From: Mycolicibacterium senegalense
GTDB lineage: Bacteria; Actinomycetota; Actinomycetes; Mycobacteriales; Mycobacteriaceae
Assembly (NCBI RefSeq): GCF_019645875.1
Contig: NZ_CP081000.1
Location: forward strand, 1,240,001 to 1,304,000
Reading direction: 5' to 3'
Length of the DNA: 64,000 nt
In this document: one piece after another, positions 24,607 through 32,081 of the stretch
Layout: every line of letters begins with the position of its first letter
How positions within the stretch are numbered: position 1 is the first letter of the stretch
Program-made: the position numbers and the translations under genes
Notes under the pieces: generated by a model
Seen by the model: only the letters and a program-made list of their open reading frames with translations
Databases searched by the model: none
What the model was told of the DNA's origin: nothing

Positions 24607-25113
24607 GTGCCGAACATCACCGCGATCCACGGCGACATCACTCAACAGCAGGTAGAAGCGATCGTCAACGCCGCAAACAGCGCCATGCGCGGAGGCGGCG
24701 GCGTTGACGGTGCGATTCACCGAGGTGGCGGGCCGGCGATCCTGCAGGACTGCATCGAGCGGTTCCCCGACGGATTGGCGACCGGCGACGCCGGCTGGAC
24801 CACCGCCGGAGATCTGCCTGCCCGTTGGGTGATCCACACCGTCGGGCCGAATTACCGTGCCGGACAGCGTGACCGGTCTTTGCTGACGTCCTGCTACCGG
24901 CGGGCACTGGAAGTCGCCGACGAGCTCGGCGCGCTGACCGTGGCATTCCCACTCGTCAGTTCGGGCATCTACGGTTGGCCACGGCACGATGCCATCGCCG
25001 CTGCCGTCGAGACCATCGCCGGCACTGCAACCCGCGTGGAAGAAGTCAGAATCGTCGCTTTCGATGCCGCGACGTATGACGAAGTGCACGAGCAACTCTC
25101 GGCGCCTCGATGA
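24607..25113 (+). CDS. Macrodomain protein (ADP-ribose / O-acetyl-ADP-ribose hydrolase family)
   Basis: 168 residues from GTG 24607. The full MacroD-type signature is present: ITAIHGDITQQQVEAIVNAA, NSAMRGGGGVDGAIHRGGG, GWTTAGDLPARWVIHTVGP and FPLVSSGIYGWPRHDA. These motifs bind ADP-ribose, and the family removes ADP-ribose from proteins or nucleic acids or deacetylates O-acetyl-ADP-ribose. It starts 13 bp after the coiled-coil gene. The SIR2 fusion encoded 1.6 kb away makes a shared ADP-ribose/NAD+ theme likely. The gene also occurs in many actinobacteria outside defence loci. Confidence 0.9.
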   Translation: MPNITAIHGDITQQQVEAIVNAANSAMRGGGGVDGAIHRGGGPAILQDCIERFPDGLATGDAGWTTAGDLPARWVIHTVGPNYRAGQRDRSLLTSCYRRALEVADELGALTVAFPLVSSGIYGWPRHDAIAAAVETIAGTATRVEEVRIVAFDAATYDEVHEQLSAPR

Positions 25114-25124
25114 CAGCCGGTCCG

Positions 25125-25619
25125 TCAATCACGCGCGAGTGAGTCTGTCCCGAGAGGCCTGGTCCGTGCGCGCTCGGCGATCTCCAGGATGCGAGGGGTG
25201 AGCCCTGGATCGGGACCAGATTCGTCGAACGGCTCGTCTGCGTCTTCGATGTCGTCGTCCTCGATCTCCCAGTCGATGTCGAGGACGCACAGTGTTTTGG
25301 TGTCTGCTCGAATGCACCGGATCAACCGTTGCAGGTCGCACCAATGCTCGTGCATGCACCGCGCTACCGTGCTCTCACACACCGATCCGGCCAGAGCGAT
25401 AGGCGGCGTGAGTTCGCCACCCCGATATCGAGCGAGAGTCACGTCGGTGAACGCGTATACCGGATCGGCGTCCGGTACCTCTGTGACCACATGCACCACG
25501 CCGACGCCCTCGATCGGGATCTCGGTGTGATCTCGAAACCCGTCGCTTTGGTAGCTGGACGCTGCGATCCGGGCAAGATCGCGGTCCAAAACAGGATAGA
25601 TAGCTCGGTGTACCACCAT
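25125..25619 (-). CDS. Hypothetical protein, 164 residues
   Basis: ATG 25619 with a TAGAAT box (25631-25626, minus) 6 nt upstream, suggesting a leaderless transcript. Beta-rich first half (IPIEGVGVVHVVTEVPDADP, VYAFTDVTLARYRGGEL), a Cys-rich middle (VCESTVARCMHEHWCDLQRL) and a very acidic stretch (DIDWEIEDDDIEDADEPFDE). Not recognised. It converges on the macrodomain gene, 11 bp apart. Confidence 0.65.
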   Translation of the reverse strand: MVVHRAIYPVLDRDLARIAASSYQSDGFRDHTEIPIEGVGVVHVVTEVPDADPVYAFTDVTLARYRGGELTPPIALAGSVCESTVARCMHEHWCDLQRLIRCIRADTKTLCVLDIDWEIEDDDIEDADEPFDESGPDPGLTPRILEIAERARTRPLGTDSLARD

Positions 25620-25681
25620 GTTTGAATTCTACCGACGGGTACCGACACGTATCGCTTCTATTTGCTGAAGAAGCGCCTCGC

Positions 25682-26770
25682 CTACGGCGTCCCCTCAAAC
25701 CCCGGCCCCCGCAACGGCTCCCCGAACCGTGCCCGCAACTCCAGCAGAGGCTCGATCGTGCGGACCGCGAGATCGAGGCGCTCCTCCAGCGTCCCGGTCA
25801 ACAGCACCCAGGAATGCCCGGCGGCAGTGAGCGCGTCGGCGAACCAACCGGTCATCTCGGCACGGATCGCCAGGTCACCTTCCCGCATCCCGTCGTCGTG
25901 CCACGGCACGCCCTCATGGTCAGTGAGAAGGTACACCGCCCGCGGCGGGACCTCCGTCCAGGGGCCTCTGGACGCGTCGCCGAGGTAGCGGCGCTTCCAG
26001 ATGGCGGTGGCGAAGGCATCGGTGTCACAGATCAACACCGGGGAACCCACCCGCGCCGCCTGTTCCTCGAGCCTGGCCTGCTCGGGGCCGATGACATCGA
26101 AATCATGTTCATCCCATTGCAGCTCAGTGATATCCACGTCGGCATTGGCGGCCCACTTGAGTTCGGTGTACTCGCGCCCGTATTCGGGCACACAGTGCGT
26201 CGCGGCCCACGCCCCGCCGCGCGCCGCGTAGTGGCGGGCCAACTGCTCGGCCACGGTCGTCGTCCCCGTCGACTCGGCACCCACCACCACGACGCGCGTG
26301 GCCAATCCGGCTCGGGTCGCCGGCGCCAACTCATGCCAGCGGCCGGCGAGATCGCGTCGCACCGCGGTGCTGCTGCCGCTCCGTCCGGTCCTGACGGCGG
26401 TGGCACCGAACCACCGGGCGAGCTCGTCGACATAGTCGTCACCGCTGAACACCGCGTCGACGTCGGGTGCTGCACCGGCGGCGTGCACGCCGGCTCGCAT
26501 GGCGGCGACCTGCGCCGCCCACACCCGCTGATCGGTGATGTCGACCGGTGCATCACAAGGGATTCCGGCGATCCGCACATTCGCGTCACCCGTGTGCTCT
26601 TCACGTAGCCATGCCATCCGGTCGGCCAGCGGGATCGTCTCGACCGCTGCGGCCATCACCAGCACCGTGAACCGGTCGCAGCGTGCCGCGGCGGCCCGGA
26701 TCGCCTCGTGGTGCCCGATTCGCGGCGGATAGAACTTGCCGATCATCAGGCCGTGCCGGAACTCGGTCAT
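25682..26770 (-). CDS. nadR: NadR-like nicotinamide-nucleotide adenylyltransferase / ribosylnicotinamide kinase
   Basis: 362 residues, start overlapping the pnuC stop by 4 bp (ATGA). The N-terminal half is a nucleotidyltransferase fold: MIGKFYPPRIGHHEAI gives the (H/T)xGH region, and a later GRSGSSTAVR resembles the ISxT motif. The second half is a P-loop kinase: VVVGAESTGTTTVAEQLA near 160-177. Together they turn nicotinamide riboside into NMN and NAD+. Two positions are unusual: Arg where the first His/Thr of HxGH is expected, and Thr in place of the Walker A lysine (GAESTGTTT). The last may be normal for actinobacterial NadR. There is no helix-turn-helix, so it is an enzyme and not a repressor. 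Confidence 0.85.
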   Translation of the reverse strand: MTEFRHGLMIGKFYPPRIGHHEAIRAAAARCDRFTVLVMAAAVETIPLADRMAWLREEHTGDANVRIAGIPCDAPVDITDQRVWAAQVAAMRAGVHAAGAAPDVDAVFSGDDYVDELARWFGATAVRTGRSGSSTAVRRDLAGRWHELAPATRAGLATRVVVVGAESTGTTTVAEQLARHYAARGGAWAATHCVPEYGREYTELKWAANADVDITELQWDEHDFDVIGPEQARLEEQAARVGSPVLICDTDAFATAIWKRRYLGDASRGPWTEVPPRAVYLLTDHEGVPWHDDGMREGDLAIRAEMTGWFADALTAAGHSWVLLTGTLEERLDLAVRTIEPLLELRARFGEPLRGPGFEGTP

Positions 26771-27426
26771 CGCACCGCGCTGTCTGCCCGCAGAGCGTCA
26801 TCCGCCGGCGCCAGCTCACGGGTCCAGGCACGCAGCCCGGCGACGCACAGACCAAGAAACAACGCGTACACCGCCGCGGTGAGGATCAGACCCTGGCTGA
26901 GATAGAGCGGGATGAAGATGCAGTCGGCGGCGATCCAGAAGTACCAGGTCTCGATCCGCCGGGTGTTGAGCAGCCACTGCGCGACCAGCGACAGGCACGT
27001 CGTCACCGCATCCAGGAGCGGGGCGGCATCATGCGTGGCCGTCAGGATGACATACAGAACCCAGGTGCCCAGCACCAAGAACACCGCGCACCAAGCCAAC
27101 TCGGCCCGGCGGCTCCGCCGCACCACGGTGGTGCCCGCCTCTGCTCGGCCTCTCAGCCACTGCCACCACCCGGCGAAACCCAGTGCGATGTAGAGCACCT
27201 GTAGCCCGGAGGCCGCCCACAGGCTGGCCGAGGTGAACAGCACGAGGAAGAACGCGTTGTTGGCGATCCCGACGGGAAAGTTGAGGATGTTGCGCCGGAC
27301 CGTCAGCGCGACGCACAGGCCGCCGGTGACGAAGCCGAGGAACTCGGCCCAGCTGACCGCGTCCGCGCCGATCGTGAAGAGCGCACTGTTGAGCGGCTCC
27401 ACCATCTCGGCTAGCCAGTCGATCAC
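26767..27426 (-). CDS. pnuC: PnuC nicotinamide riboside transporter
   Basis: 219 residues, GTG start. About seven membrane helices; landmarks are FPVGIANNAFFLVLFTSASL, LQVLYIALGFAGWWQWLRG with the PnuC WxxW motif, and TRRIETWYFWIAADCIFIPL near the C-terminus. PnuC imports nicotinamide riboside by facilitated diffusion, trapped by NadR phosphorylation. The ATGA overlap with nadR makes a compact salvage operon. Confidence 0.93.
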   Translation of the reverse strand: MIDWLAEMVEPLNSALFTIGADAVSWAEFLGFVTGGLCVALTVRRNILNFPVGIANNAFFLVLFTSASLWAASGLQVLYIALGFAGWWQWLRGRAEAGTTVVRRSRRAELAWCAVFLVLGTWVLYVILTATHDAAPLLDAVTTCLSLVAQWLLNTRRIETWYFWIAADCIFIPLYLSQGLILTAAVYALFLGLCVAGLRAWTRELAPADDALRADSAVR

Positions 27427-27467
27427 CTGGCCAGCCTATTAGCTACGTCGCCGCGCACGGTGGGGTG

Positions 27468-28166
27468 CTAATCCAACACCGCGACCAGCCCCGAATGGTC
27501 CGTTTCACCGGCCAGGCGCGGGGCATGGTCGAACTCGCAGGTGCGGACGCGCCGGGCGAACTCGGGCACGGCGTAGATGTAGTCGAGACGGAAGCCGTTG
27601 TCACCGGGGCGGCTGAACCACGAGTACTCGCGGACGCCGGGGTGCAGAGCCCGCCATATGTCGACGTATCCGGAGGCGATCAGTCGATCGGGCATCTCGG
27701 AGCCGATGAACTTCGTACCCTTGGGATCTTTGTCGAGATCGTTGTTGCCCGTGTTGAAGTCGCCGATGAGCAGATCGACCTCGCTGCGGCGGGCCCGGTC
27801 GATCAGGGCTTCCCAGTAGGGGAGCTTCGCGTGGGCCTGCGGTAGGTAGACGCCGGCGACAATGGTTCCGTCGAACTCGACGCACCACACATGGTGGGCG
27901 GACACGTCCCGGCTGAATCGGGCGGCCCGGTCGATCGGGGTCCGCGACGCGATGAGCACGGTGTTCTGCTTCGAATCGGCGCCAGGGTGGGTGGTCGAGT
28001 ATCCGGCGCGTTCGAGTTGGGCGACCAGAGCAGCACCCGCGTCGTTGGCCCGGAACTCGGTCACCACCAGAAGGTCGGCGTCATAGCCCAGCAGGCGGGC
28101 GGCGAGCGCGTCAGCGTTCTTGCTGCCGCCGTGGCGGATGTTCAGGGTGGCGATTCGCAGCGTCAT
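27468..28166 (-). CDS. Endonuclease/exonuclease/phosphatase (EEP) family protein
   Basis: 232 residues, ATG start 5 nt after GGACACT. The fold's active-site set is complete: LRIATLNIRHGG (Asn), VVTEFRAND (metal-binding Glu), LLIGDFNTGNND (Asp-x-Asn), FRLDYIYA and ETDHSGLVAVL (Asp-His). It should be a Mg2+-dependent phosphodiesterase, probably a DNase. A RecA-NDp/PafBC-type promoter at 28233-28211 points at it, so it is likely induced by DNA damage. Its promoter and first codons are duplicated at 31408-31520. Confidence 0.85.
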   Translation of the reverse strand: MTLRIATLNIRHGGSKNADALAARLLGYDADLLVVTEFRANDAGAALVAQLERAGYSTTHPGADSKQNTVLIASRTPIDRAARFSRDVSAHHVWCVEFDGTIVAGVYLPQAHAKLPYWEALIDRARRSEVDLLIGDFNTGNNDLDKDPKGTKFIGSEMPDRLIASGYVDIWRALHPGVREYSWFSRPGDNGFRLDYIYAVPEFARRVRTCEFDHAPRLAGETDHSGLVAVLD

Positions 28167-28235
28167 CGGAGTGTCCTCTCGCTCGACGTGGAATCTCCAG
28201 CGAGCCGGACAGTATGGAGGAGGGCACCGACAAGC
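28123..28235. repeat. 113-bp direct repeat, left copy
   Basis: Covers the PafBC-type promoter, leader and first 14 codons of the EEP gene. Matches 31408-31520 at 108 of 113 positions without gaps. The two copies, in the same orientation, bracket the DUF6398-like and Fic genes. Confidence 0.9.
28211..28233 (-). promoter_or_regulatory. RecA-NDp / PafBC-type DNA-damage promoter of the EEP nuclease gene
   Basis: Minus strand TTGTCGGTG (28233-28225), 8 nt, CATACT (28216-28211). Predicted start near 28204, leader about 38 nt to ATG 28166. Same class as the sites at 19443, 23202 and 31518. Confidence 0.65.
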
Positions 28236-28278
28236 TGGACGCCTGCATGAACTGCAGTGCCACCTGTGACGGGCGACG

Positions 28279-28284
28279 TAGCCT
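28279..28284 (+). promoter_or_regulatory. Candidate -10 box, leaderless start
   Basis: TAGCCT, 7 nt before ATG 28292, with no Shine-Dalgarno visible. Confidence 0.35.
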
Positions 28285-28291
28285 CGAGCCC

Positions 28292-30061
28292 ATGTCGAAA
28301 TCGAACCGCCAACGCCGCGCAGCCAAGCATCGTCAGGCTCGCCGAAACGTCCGGTCGATGAACCACGAGCCGGCCGAGCCGGAACTGTTCGCGCAGATAC
28401 GGACGGCCCTGGTCGATCCCGATCCCTTGCACCTGCTCAGTTTCGCAAGTAGCTTGCTGACCGCCATCGACCCGCGGGGCAGGAACCACCCGTTCGCCCG
28501 ATCAGATGAGGCCCCGGCCGGGCCGAGCCGCGAAGAGCTCGCCGCGATGTTCATCGACGTCCCAACACCGGAAACCACGGCGCTGCTGACCGTGATCGCC
28601 GAGTTGGCCAACGACGACGACCTCCTGCATGCCCGAATCCGGCGTGAACTGGCCACTCGACCCAAAGCGGGTCCGGAATGGCTCGGAAGGCTGGCGGAAT
28701 CGTCGGCCTACCGGGCGGTGCGGATGGCCCATGTCCTCGGCGACGGAGACAACATCATCATCGGGGTGCACCTGGCGGGCGACCACGAGATCACCCTCGT
28801 CGTCTACGTCGACCACAACCTAGGTCAACTGGTCAAGGACGCCTTCGTGGTGCCCGAACCGATCGCCGACATCGTTGCCCAATATCAGCACCTCGCGGAC
28901 GAACCCGACGTGGTCTGGGAAGACCTCAGCCTGGCTGATGCGCGAGTGTGGGTCGAGGAGGCGATCGCGGTGGGCGCCATCACCTTCCCGCCGATCGAAA
29001 CCGAATCCTGGCCCGCATGTCGTCCGCTGATCGAATGGATCGCCAGAGGCCTACCAGCGGGAGGGGCCGGCTATCAAGCGCCGCAATGGGATTCGAACGA
29101 ACTCAGCCGGCTGACGGATCGGTTCTTCGCCTCGCAGTGGGGGCGTCCGCTTGACGACGCCGATCATCGCGACCTGCTGGAATCGCTGCTCTGGTACGGC
29201 ACGGACTACGGCCCAGGCGATCCGCTGCGGTGGAGCGGCGTGCAGGTCGAGATCTTGTTCATGGATTGGCTGCCCCGCAAGATCGTCGCCCCAGCCGAAT
29301 ATCTGGCCGAGGCACCGGAGCTGCTGAGGGCCTTTGTGCGCTTTGCGCACAACGAATCTGGCGTCCGCGCCGACCTGACAGATCAGACACTGGCCGCGAT
29401 CGATTACTACGCACCGGAATACCAAAAGGTGATCCGCTCACCCCGCCCACAGGGGTCCGCGGCACTACTCGACGCGCTCGGTGCCGGCGGAGAGTTCGAC
29501 GAGCCGTACTGGTACCAGGAGATGGAACTGGAGTCGTTGGCTCGCCAGGTCGGCGGTGAAGAGCAGTTGGACCAGCTGAACGCCGTGCCCTTGCCCGACG
29601 AGCCATTCGACTGGTCGGGCATTCCCGACGACGTGGCGCCGCGGGTGGCCGAAGTGCTGGAGCTCGTGGACCGCTGCTGTGACAGATTACTCGACGTCGA
29701 ATACCGCACCGTCGCTCGCCGGGTACTCGCTCGCGTCGCCTCCGCGAGCCCTGCGGTATTCAGGCGCAAGTCGCGCGCGGACACGGCGGCCGCAGCGGTG
29801 GTGTGGATCGCCGGTAAGGCCAACGGCCAATGCGAACTGGCTGCCGGCCCCCTTCGCCTTCGATCTGCCGACATCACACGGCATTTCGATATCAAGAGCA
29901 GTCCGTCGCAACGCGCGGAGGTCATGCTGCGGGCGGTAGGCTTCCCGGGGCAACCCTACGACGTGGAACTCGGCTCACCCGACTATCTGACTGCTGAGCG
30001 TCGGGAACAGATCATTCGACGGCGGGACGACCTGCGGGAGCAGGTGGCTCCAAACCTCTGA
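28292..30061 (+). CDS. DUF6398-like conserved protein, 589 residues
   Basis: ATG 28292 (MSKSNRQRRAAKHRQARR, strongly basic head). Most of the protein is helical and acidic without a recognised catalytic motif. The end, about residues 465-560, resembles DUF6398: VAEVLELVDRCCDRLLDVEY, RRVLARVASASPAVFRRKS, TAAAAVVWIAGKAN and ADITRHFDIKSSPSQRAEV, the last reading like a helix-turn-helix. That domain looks related to cyclin-like/TFIIB-type helical repeats. The gene is divergent from the EEP nuclease and converges on the Fic gene; both lie between the two 113-bp repeats. Role unknown. Confidence 0.7.
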   Translation: MSKSNRQRRAAKHRQARRNVRSMNHEPAEPELFAQIRTALVDPDPLHLLSFASSLLTAIDPRGRNHPFARSDEAPAGPSREELAAMFIDVPTPETTALLTVIAELANDDDLLHARIRRELATRPKAGPEWLGRLAESSAYRAVRMAHVLGDGDNIIIGVHLAGDHEITLVVYVDHNLGQLVKDAFVVPEPIADIVAQYQHLADEPDVVWEDLSLADARVWVEEAIAVGAITFPPIETESWPACRPLIEWIARGLPAGGAGYQAPQWDSNELSRLTDRFFASQWGRPLDDADHRDLLESLLWYGTDYGPGDPLRWSGVQVEILFMDWLPRKIVAPAEYLAEAPELLRAFVRFAHNESGVRADLTDQTLAAIDYYAPEYQKVIRSPRPQGSAALLDALGAGGEFDEPYWYQEMELESLARQVGGEEQLDQLNAVPLPDEPFDWSGIPDDVAPRVAEVLELVDRCCDRLLDVEYRTVARRVLARVASASPAVFRRKSRADTAAAAVVWIAGKANGQCELAAGPLRLRSADITRHFDIKSSPSQRAEVMLRAVGFPGQPYDVELGSPDYLTAERREQIIRRRDDLREQVAPNL

Positions 30062-30101
30062 GTGGGCCTCGAAACTTCAGTCGCCGCCGGGCGGCAACCG
30101 A

Positions 30102-31307
30102 CTATCGGCGCACTGCCGCGGCGATCCGGCTCCCGAGGTCCTCCAGCTCATCGAGCACCAAACTGGCACCCCAGATCTGGTCTCGCTTCCGATCGGTCAA
30201 TGCACGGAGCACCTCAGCGGAGCGCAGCCGACTGATGGCATCGAACACGCTGCTGCGCGGTGCGTCGATCAGGGCGACCGCATCGTCAGAAGACAGAATG
30301 GGCGTGCTTGGCAACAGATCCAGCAACTTGGCTGCGGCGCTGCCGCGTCGCACCGGGCCTGTGAGTTCCCGCCACTGGCTTGGGATTTCGTGCAGGCGTT
30401 GCGATGTGATCCGTGATTCGGTGGAGGCGATTCGGGCGGAACATATGAATGTGCCCAGCAGTGGCGCCAGGTCGCCCGAGCGATAGCTGCCCAGTACATC
30501 GAAGTAGTCGTCGCGGCGCGCGACCAAAGCGGAGGCCAGTGGCACCACCACACGAGTAGTCGTTCCTCTACGTCGCAGGATGGTGTTGATGAGGGCGCGT
30601 CCGATGCGGCCGTTGCCGTCGGTGAACGGATGGATCGACTCGAACTGCGCATGTGCAATGGCCGCCTGCAACAGCACGGGCATGTCGTCGCGGTTGGCGA
30701 AGGTGATGAGGTCGTTCATATAGCCCTGCACCGTTTCCGGTGGCGGCGGAATGTAGAGCGCACCTCGTGGGGAGAACTCGCTGCCGCCGATCCAGTTCTG
30801 CACGGTGCGGAGTTCACCAGCGGCTGAGGATTCCGAAGGGTCGTCGCGGATAAGCGCTGCGTGGGCAGAGGTGATTGCGGACAGTCGGACGGGTGCGCGA
30901 GAGCCGACGGTCCCGATCATCGCCTCCAGCGCCGAGGTCGCTGCGGCCATGGCCACAGCAGAGGAGTTCGCGCGGACGCCGTGCAACGCGCGCGCGTAGT
31001 CGTCGACGCTGGCTTCGATCTGCTCGATTTTTGATGACGCCACCGATTCGGTGCGGAGCAGAAGGGTGCCCAATGCTGACAGGTCATCGGCGTACGTGCC
31101 GTCGAGCTTGGTGATCTCGGAAGTTGCCGCTTCCAGATCAGCCGCGGTTTCTAAGTCGAGGTCGACGAGGCGGTCTGCGATGAGCGGGGGTAATGACACA
31201 ACGATCGAGCGGAGCATGCGATCGTCGCGTGTACCGCCGCGTTGCGCCTGTGACCAGTCTCGCGATTCCTGGCGATGCGGTGGCCATGTGTGTGCTGCCG
31301 GCTTCAT
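30102..31307 (-). CDS. Fic-family protein with C-terminal winged helix (probable AMP-transferase and autoregulator)
   Basis: 401 residues from ATG 31307, preceded by GGGAGAG; a longer frame begins at 31328. An N-terminal Fic_N-type helical region contains ESVASSKIEQIEAS, equivalent to the inhibitory (S/T)xxxE(G/N) helix but with Gln after the Glu. The Fic core carries the full motif HPFTDGNGRIGRAL near residue 225, and GALYIPPPPETV forms the target-clamping flap. The C-terminus (VALIDAPRSSVFDAISRL, ALTDRKRDQIWGA) looks like a winged helix. A near-perfect 14-bp-arm inverted repeat lies just upstream, suggesting autoregulation. Substrate unknown. Confidence 0.9.
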   Translation of the reverse strand: MKPAAHTWPPHRQESRDWSQAQRGGTRDDRMLRSIVVSLPPLIADRLVDLDLETAADLEAATSEITKLDGTYADDLSALGTLLLRTESVASSKIEQIEASVDDYARALHGVRANSSAVAMAAATSALEAMIGTVGSRAPVRLSAITSAHAALIRDDPSESSAAGELRTVQNWIGGSEFSPRGALYIPPPPETVQGYMNDLITFANRDDMPVLLQAAIAHAQFESIHPFTDGNGRIGRALINTILRRRGTTTRVVVPLASALVARRDDYFDVLGSYRSGDLAPLLGTFICSARIASTESRITSQRLHEIPSQWRELTGPVRRGSAAAKLLDLLPSTPILSSDDAVALIDAPRSSVFDAISRLRSAEVLRALTDRKRDQIWGASLVLDELEDLGSRIAAAVRR

Positions 31308-31336
31308 AGCTCTCCCAACCCGAACCAAATACTAGC

Positions 31337-31371
31337 ACTAATCCGAGTTAGATGACATAAGTCGGATTAGT
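31337..31371. promoter_or_regulatory. Operator-like inverted repeat in the fic promoter
   Basis: ACTAATCCGAGTTA (31337-31350), 7-bp spacer, TAAGTCGGATTAGT (31358-31371); arms match at 13 of 14 positions. A TAGTAT -10 box on the minus strand (31334-31329) adjoins it, and the repeat covers the -35 zone. The Fic protein's own winged helix is the natural candidate ligand. Confidence 0.65.
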
Positions 31372-31407
31372 CGACTTGGTAGTCCGGGTTGCAGTCGTCT
31401 ACTGCCC

Positions 31408-31520
31408 CTGCCGCCGTGGCGGATGTTCAGCGTGGCGATTCGCAGCGTCATGGGAGTGTCCTCTCGCTCGACGTGGAATCTCCAGCGAGCCGGACAGTAT
31501 GAAGGCGGGCACCGACAAAC
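31408..31520. repeat. 113-bp direct repeat, right copy
   Basis: 108/113 identical to 28123-28235. It carries an orphan copy of the EEP gene promoter, start codon (ATG 31451, minus) and 14 codons; the frame then runs out into unrelated sequence upstream of fic. Confidence 0.9.
31496..31518 (-). promoter_or_regulatory. Duplicated RecA-NDp / PafBC-type promoter pointing toward fic
   Basis: Minus strand TTGTCGGTG (31518-31510), 8 nt, CATACT (31501-31496). Transcription would cross the truncated EEP start and the fic operator before reaching fic at 31307. Confidence 0.6.
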
Positions 31521-31585
31521 TTTGACGCTCTCAGGCCACCGATTTCCGCGCAGTGTCGCTAGGTTCGGACGCGGGAGGTTCGGAC

Positions 31586-32032
31586 ATGGTTTCTGCGCGC
31601 GAGAAAATTCTCGTGGAAGGGCAGCATGATTGGGTCAAACTCTGGCAGGTGCATCGGCATGTCGCGCAAGAGAACCTTTCGGCCAGCCTCGCGGAAGTGC
31701 AGCGAAAGACACTCGAACTGCTCCGTCAGCTGGTCGGTGACGGGTTGGCTGAGATCGGCGACCTGCGTGACCACGGTGCCCGATTCGAGCCTTGGGACAG
31801 TGCGCTGGATGCGTCGATCCGTCGCATATCGGCCGAGTACGTCGACCGGTTCGATGATCGTGCGGGTTGGCCCTGGACGTTGTGGCTGCGAATCACGACC
31901 CAGGGCAAGGACCTCGGCAGATCCTTGCAGCCGGCATACGAGCAGTGGCTGGCTAGTTTGCGCGAGCAGGGACGAGAGGACGAGGCGCTGCCGCTGTCGT
32001 TGGAGCCCGGCGGAATGGGGCGCGAGGGGTAG
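31586..32032 (+). CDS. Conserved hypothetical protein, 148 residues
   Basis: ATG 31586 after GGGAGG. Begins MVSAREKILVEGQHDWVKLW, followed by VHRHVAQENLSASLAEVQRK and LELLRQLVGDGLAEIGDL, a layout like a small winged-helix head, then a Trp-rich part (DDRAGWPWTLWLRITTQG). Family not named. It lies just outside the right 113-bp repeat and converges on the OPT transporter. Confidence 0.7.
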   Translation: MVSAREKILVEGQHDWVKLWQVHRHVAQENLSASLAEVQRKTLELLRQLVGDGLAEIGDLRDHGARFEPWDSALDASIRRISAEYVDRFDDRAGWPWTLWLRITTQGKDLGRSLQPAYEQWLASLREQGREDEALPLSLEPGGMGREG

Positions 32033-32081
32033 CTCGCCGGCGAAGCGCTCGACGTTCGTCCGGTGGAGTCCGGTGAGACAG

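Noticed and set aside
30062..30101. GC-rich GCCGCC-G-GGCGGC sequence as a terminator after the DUF6398-like gene
   Set aside because: The loop would be a single base and there is no U-tract; it is within normal expectation for GC-rich DNA.
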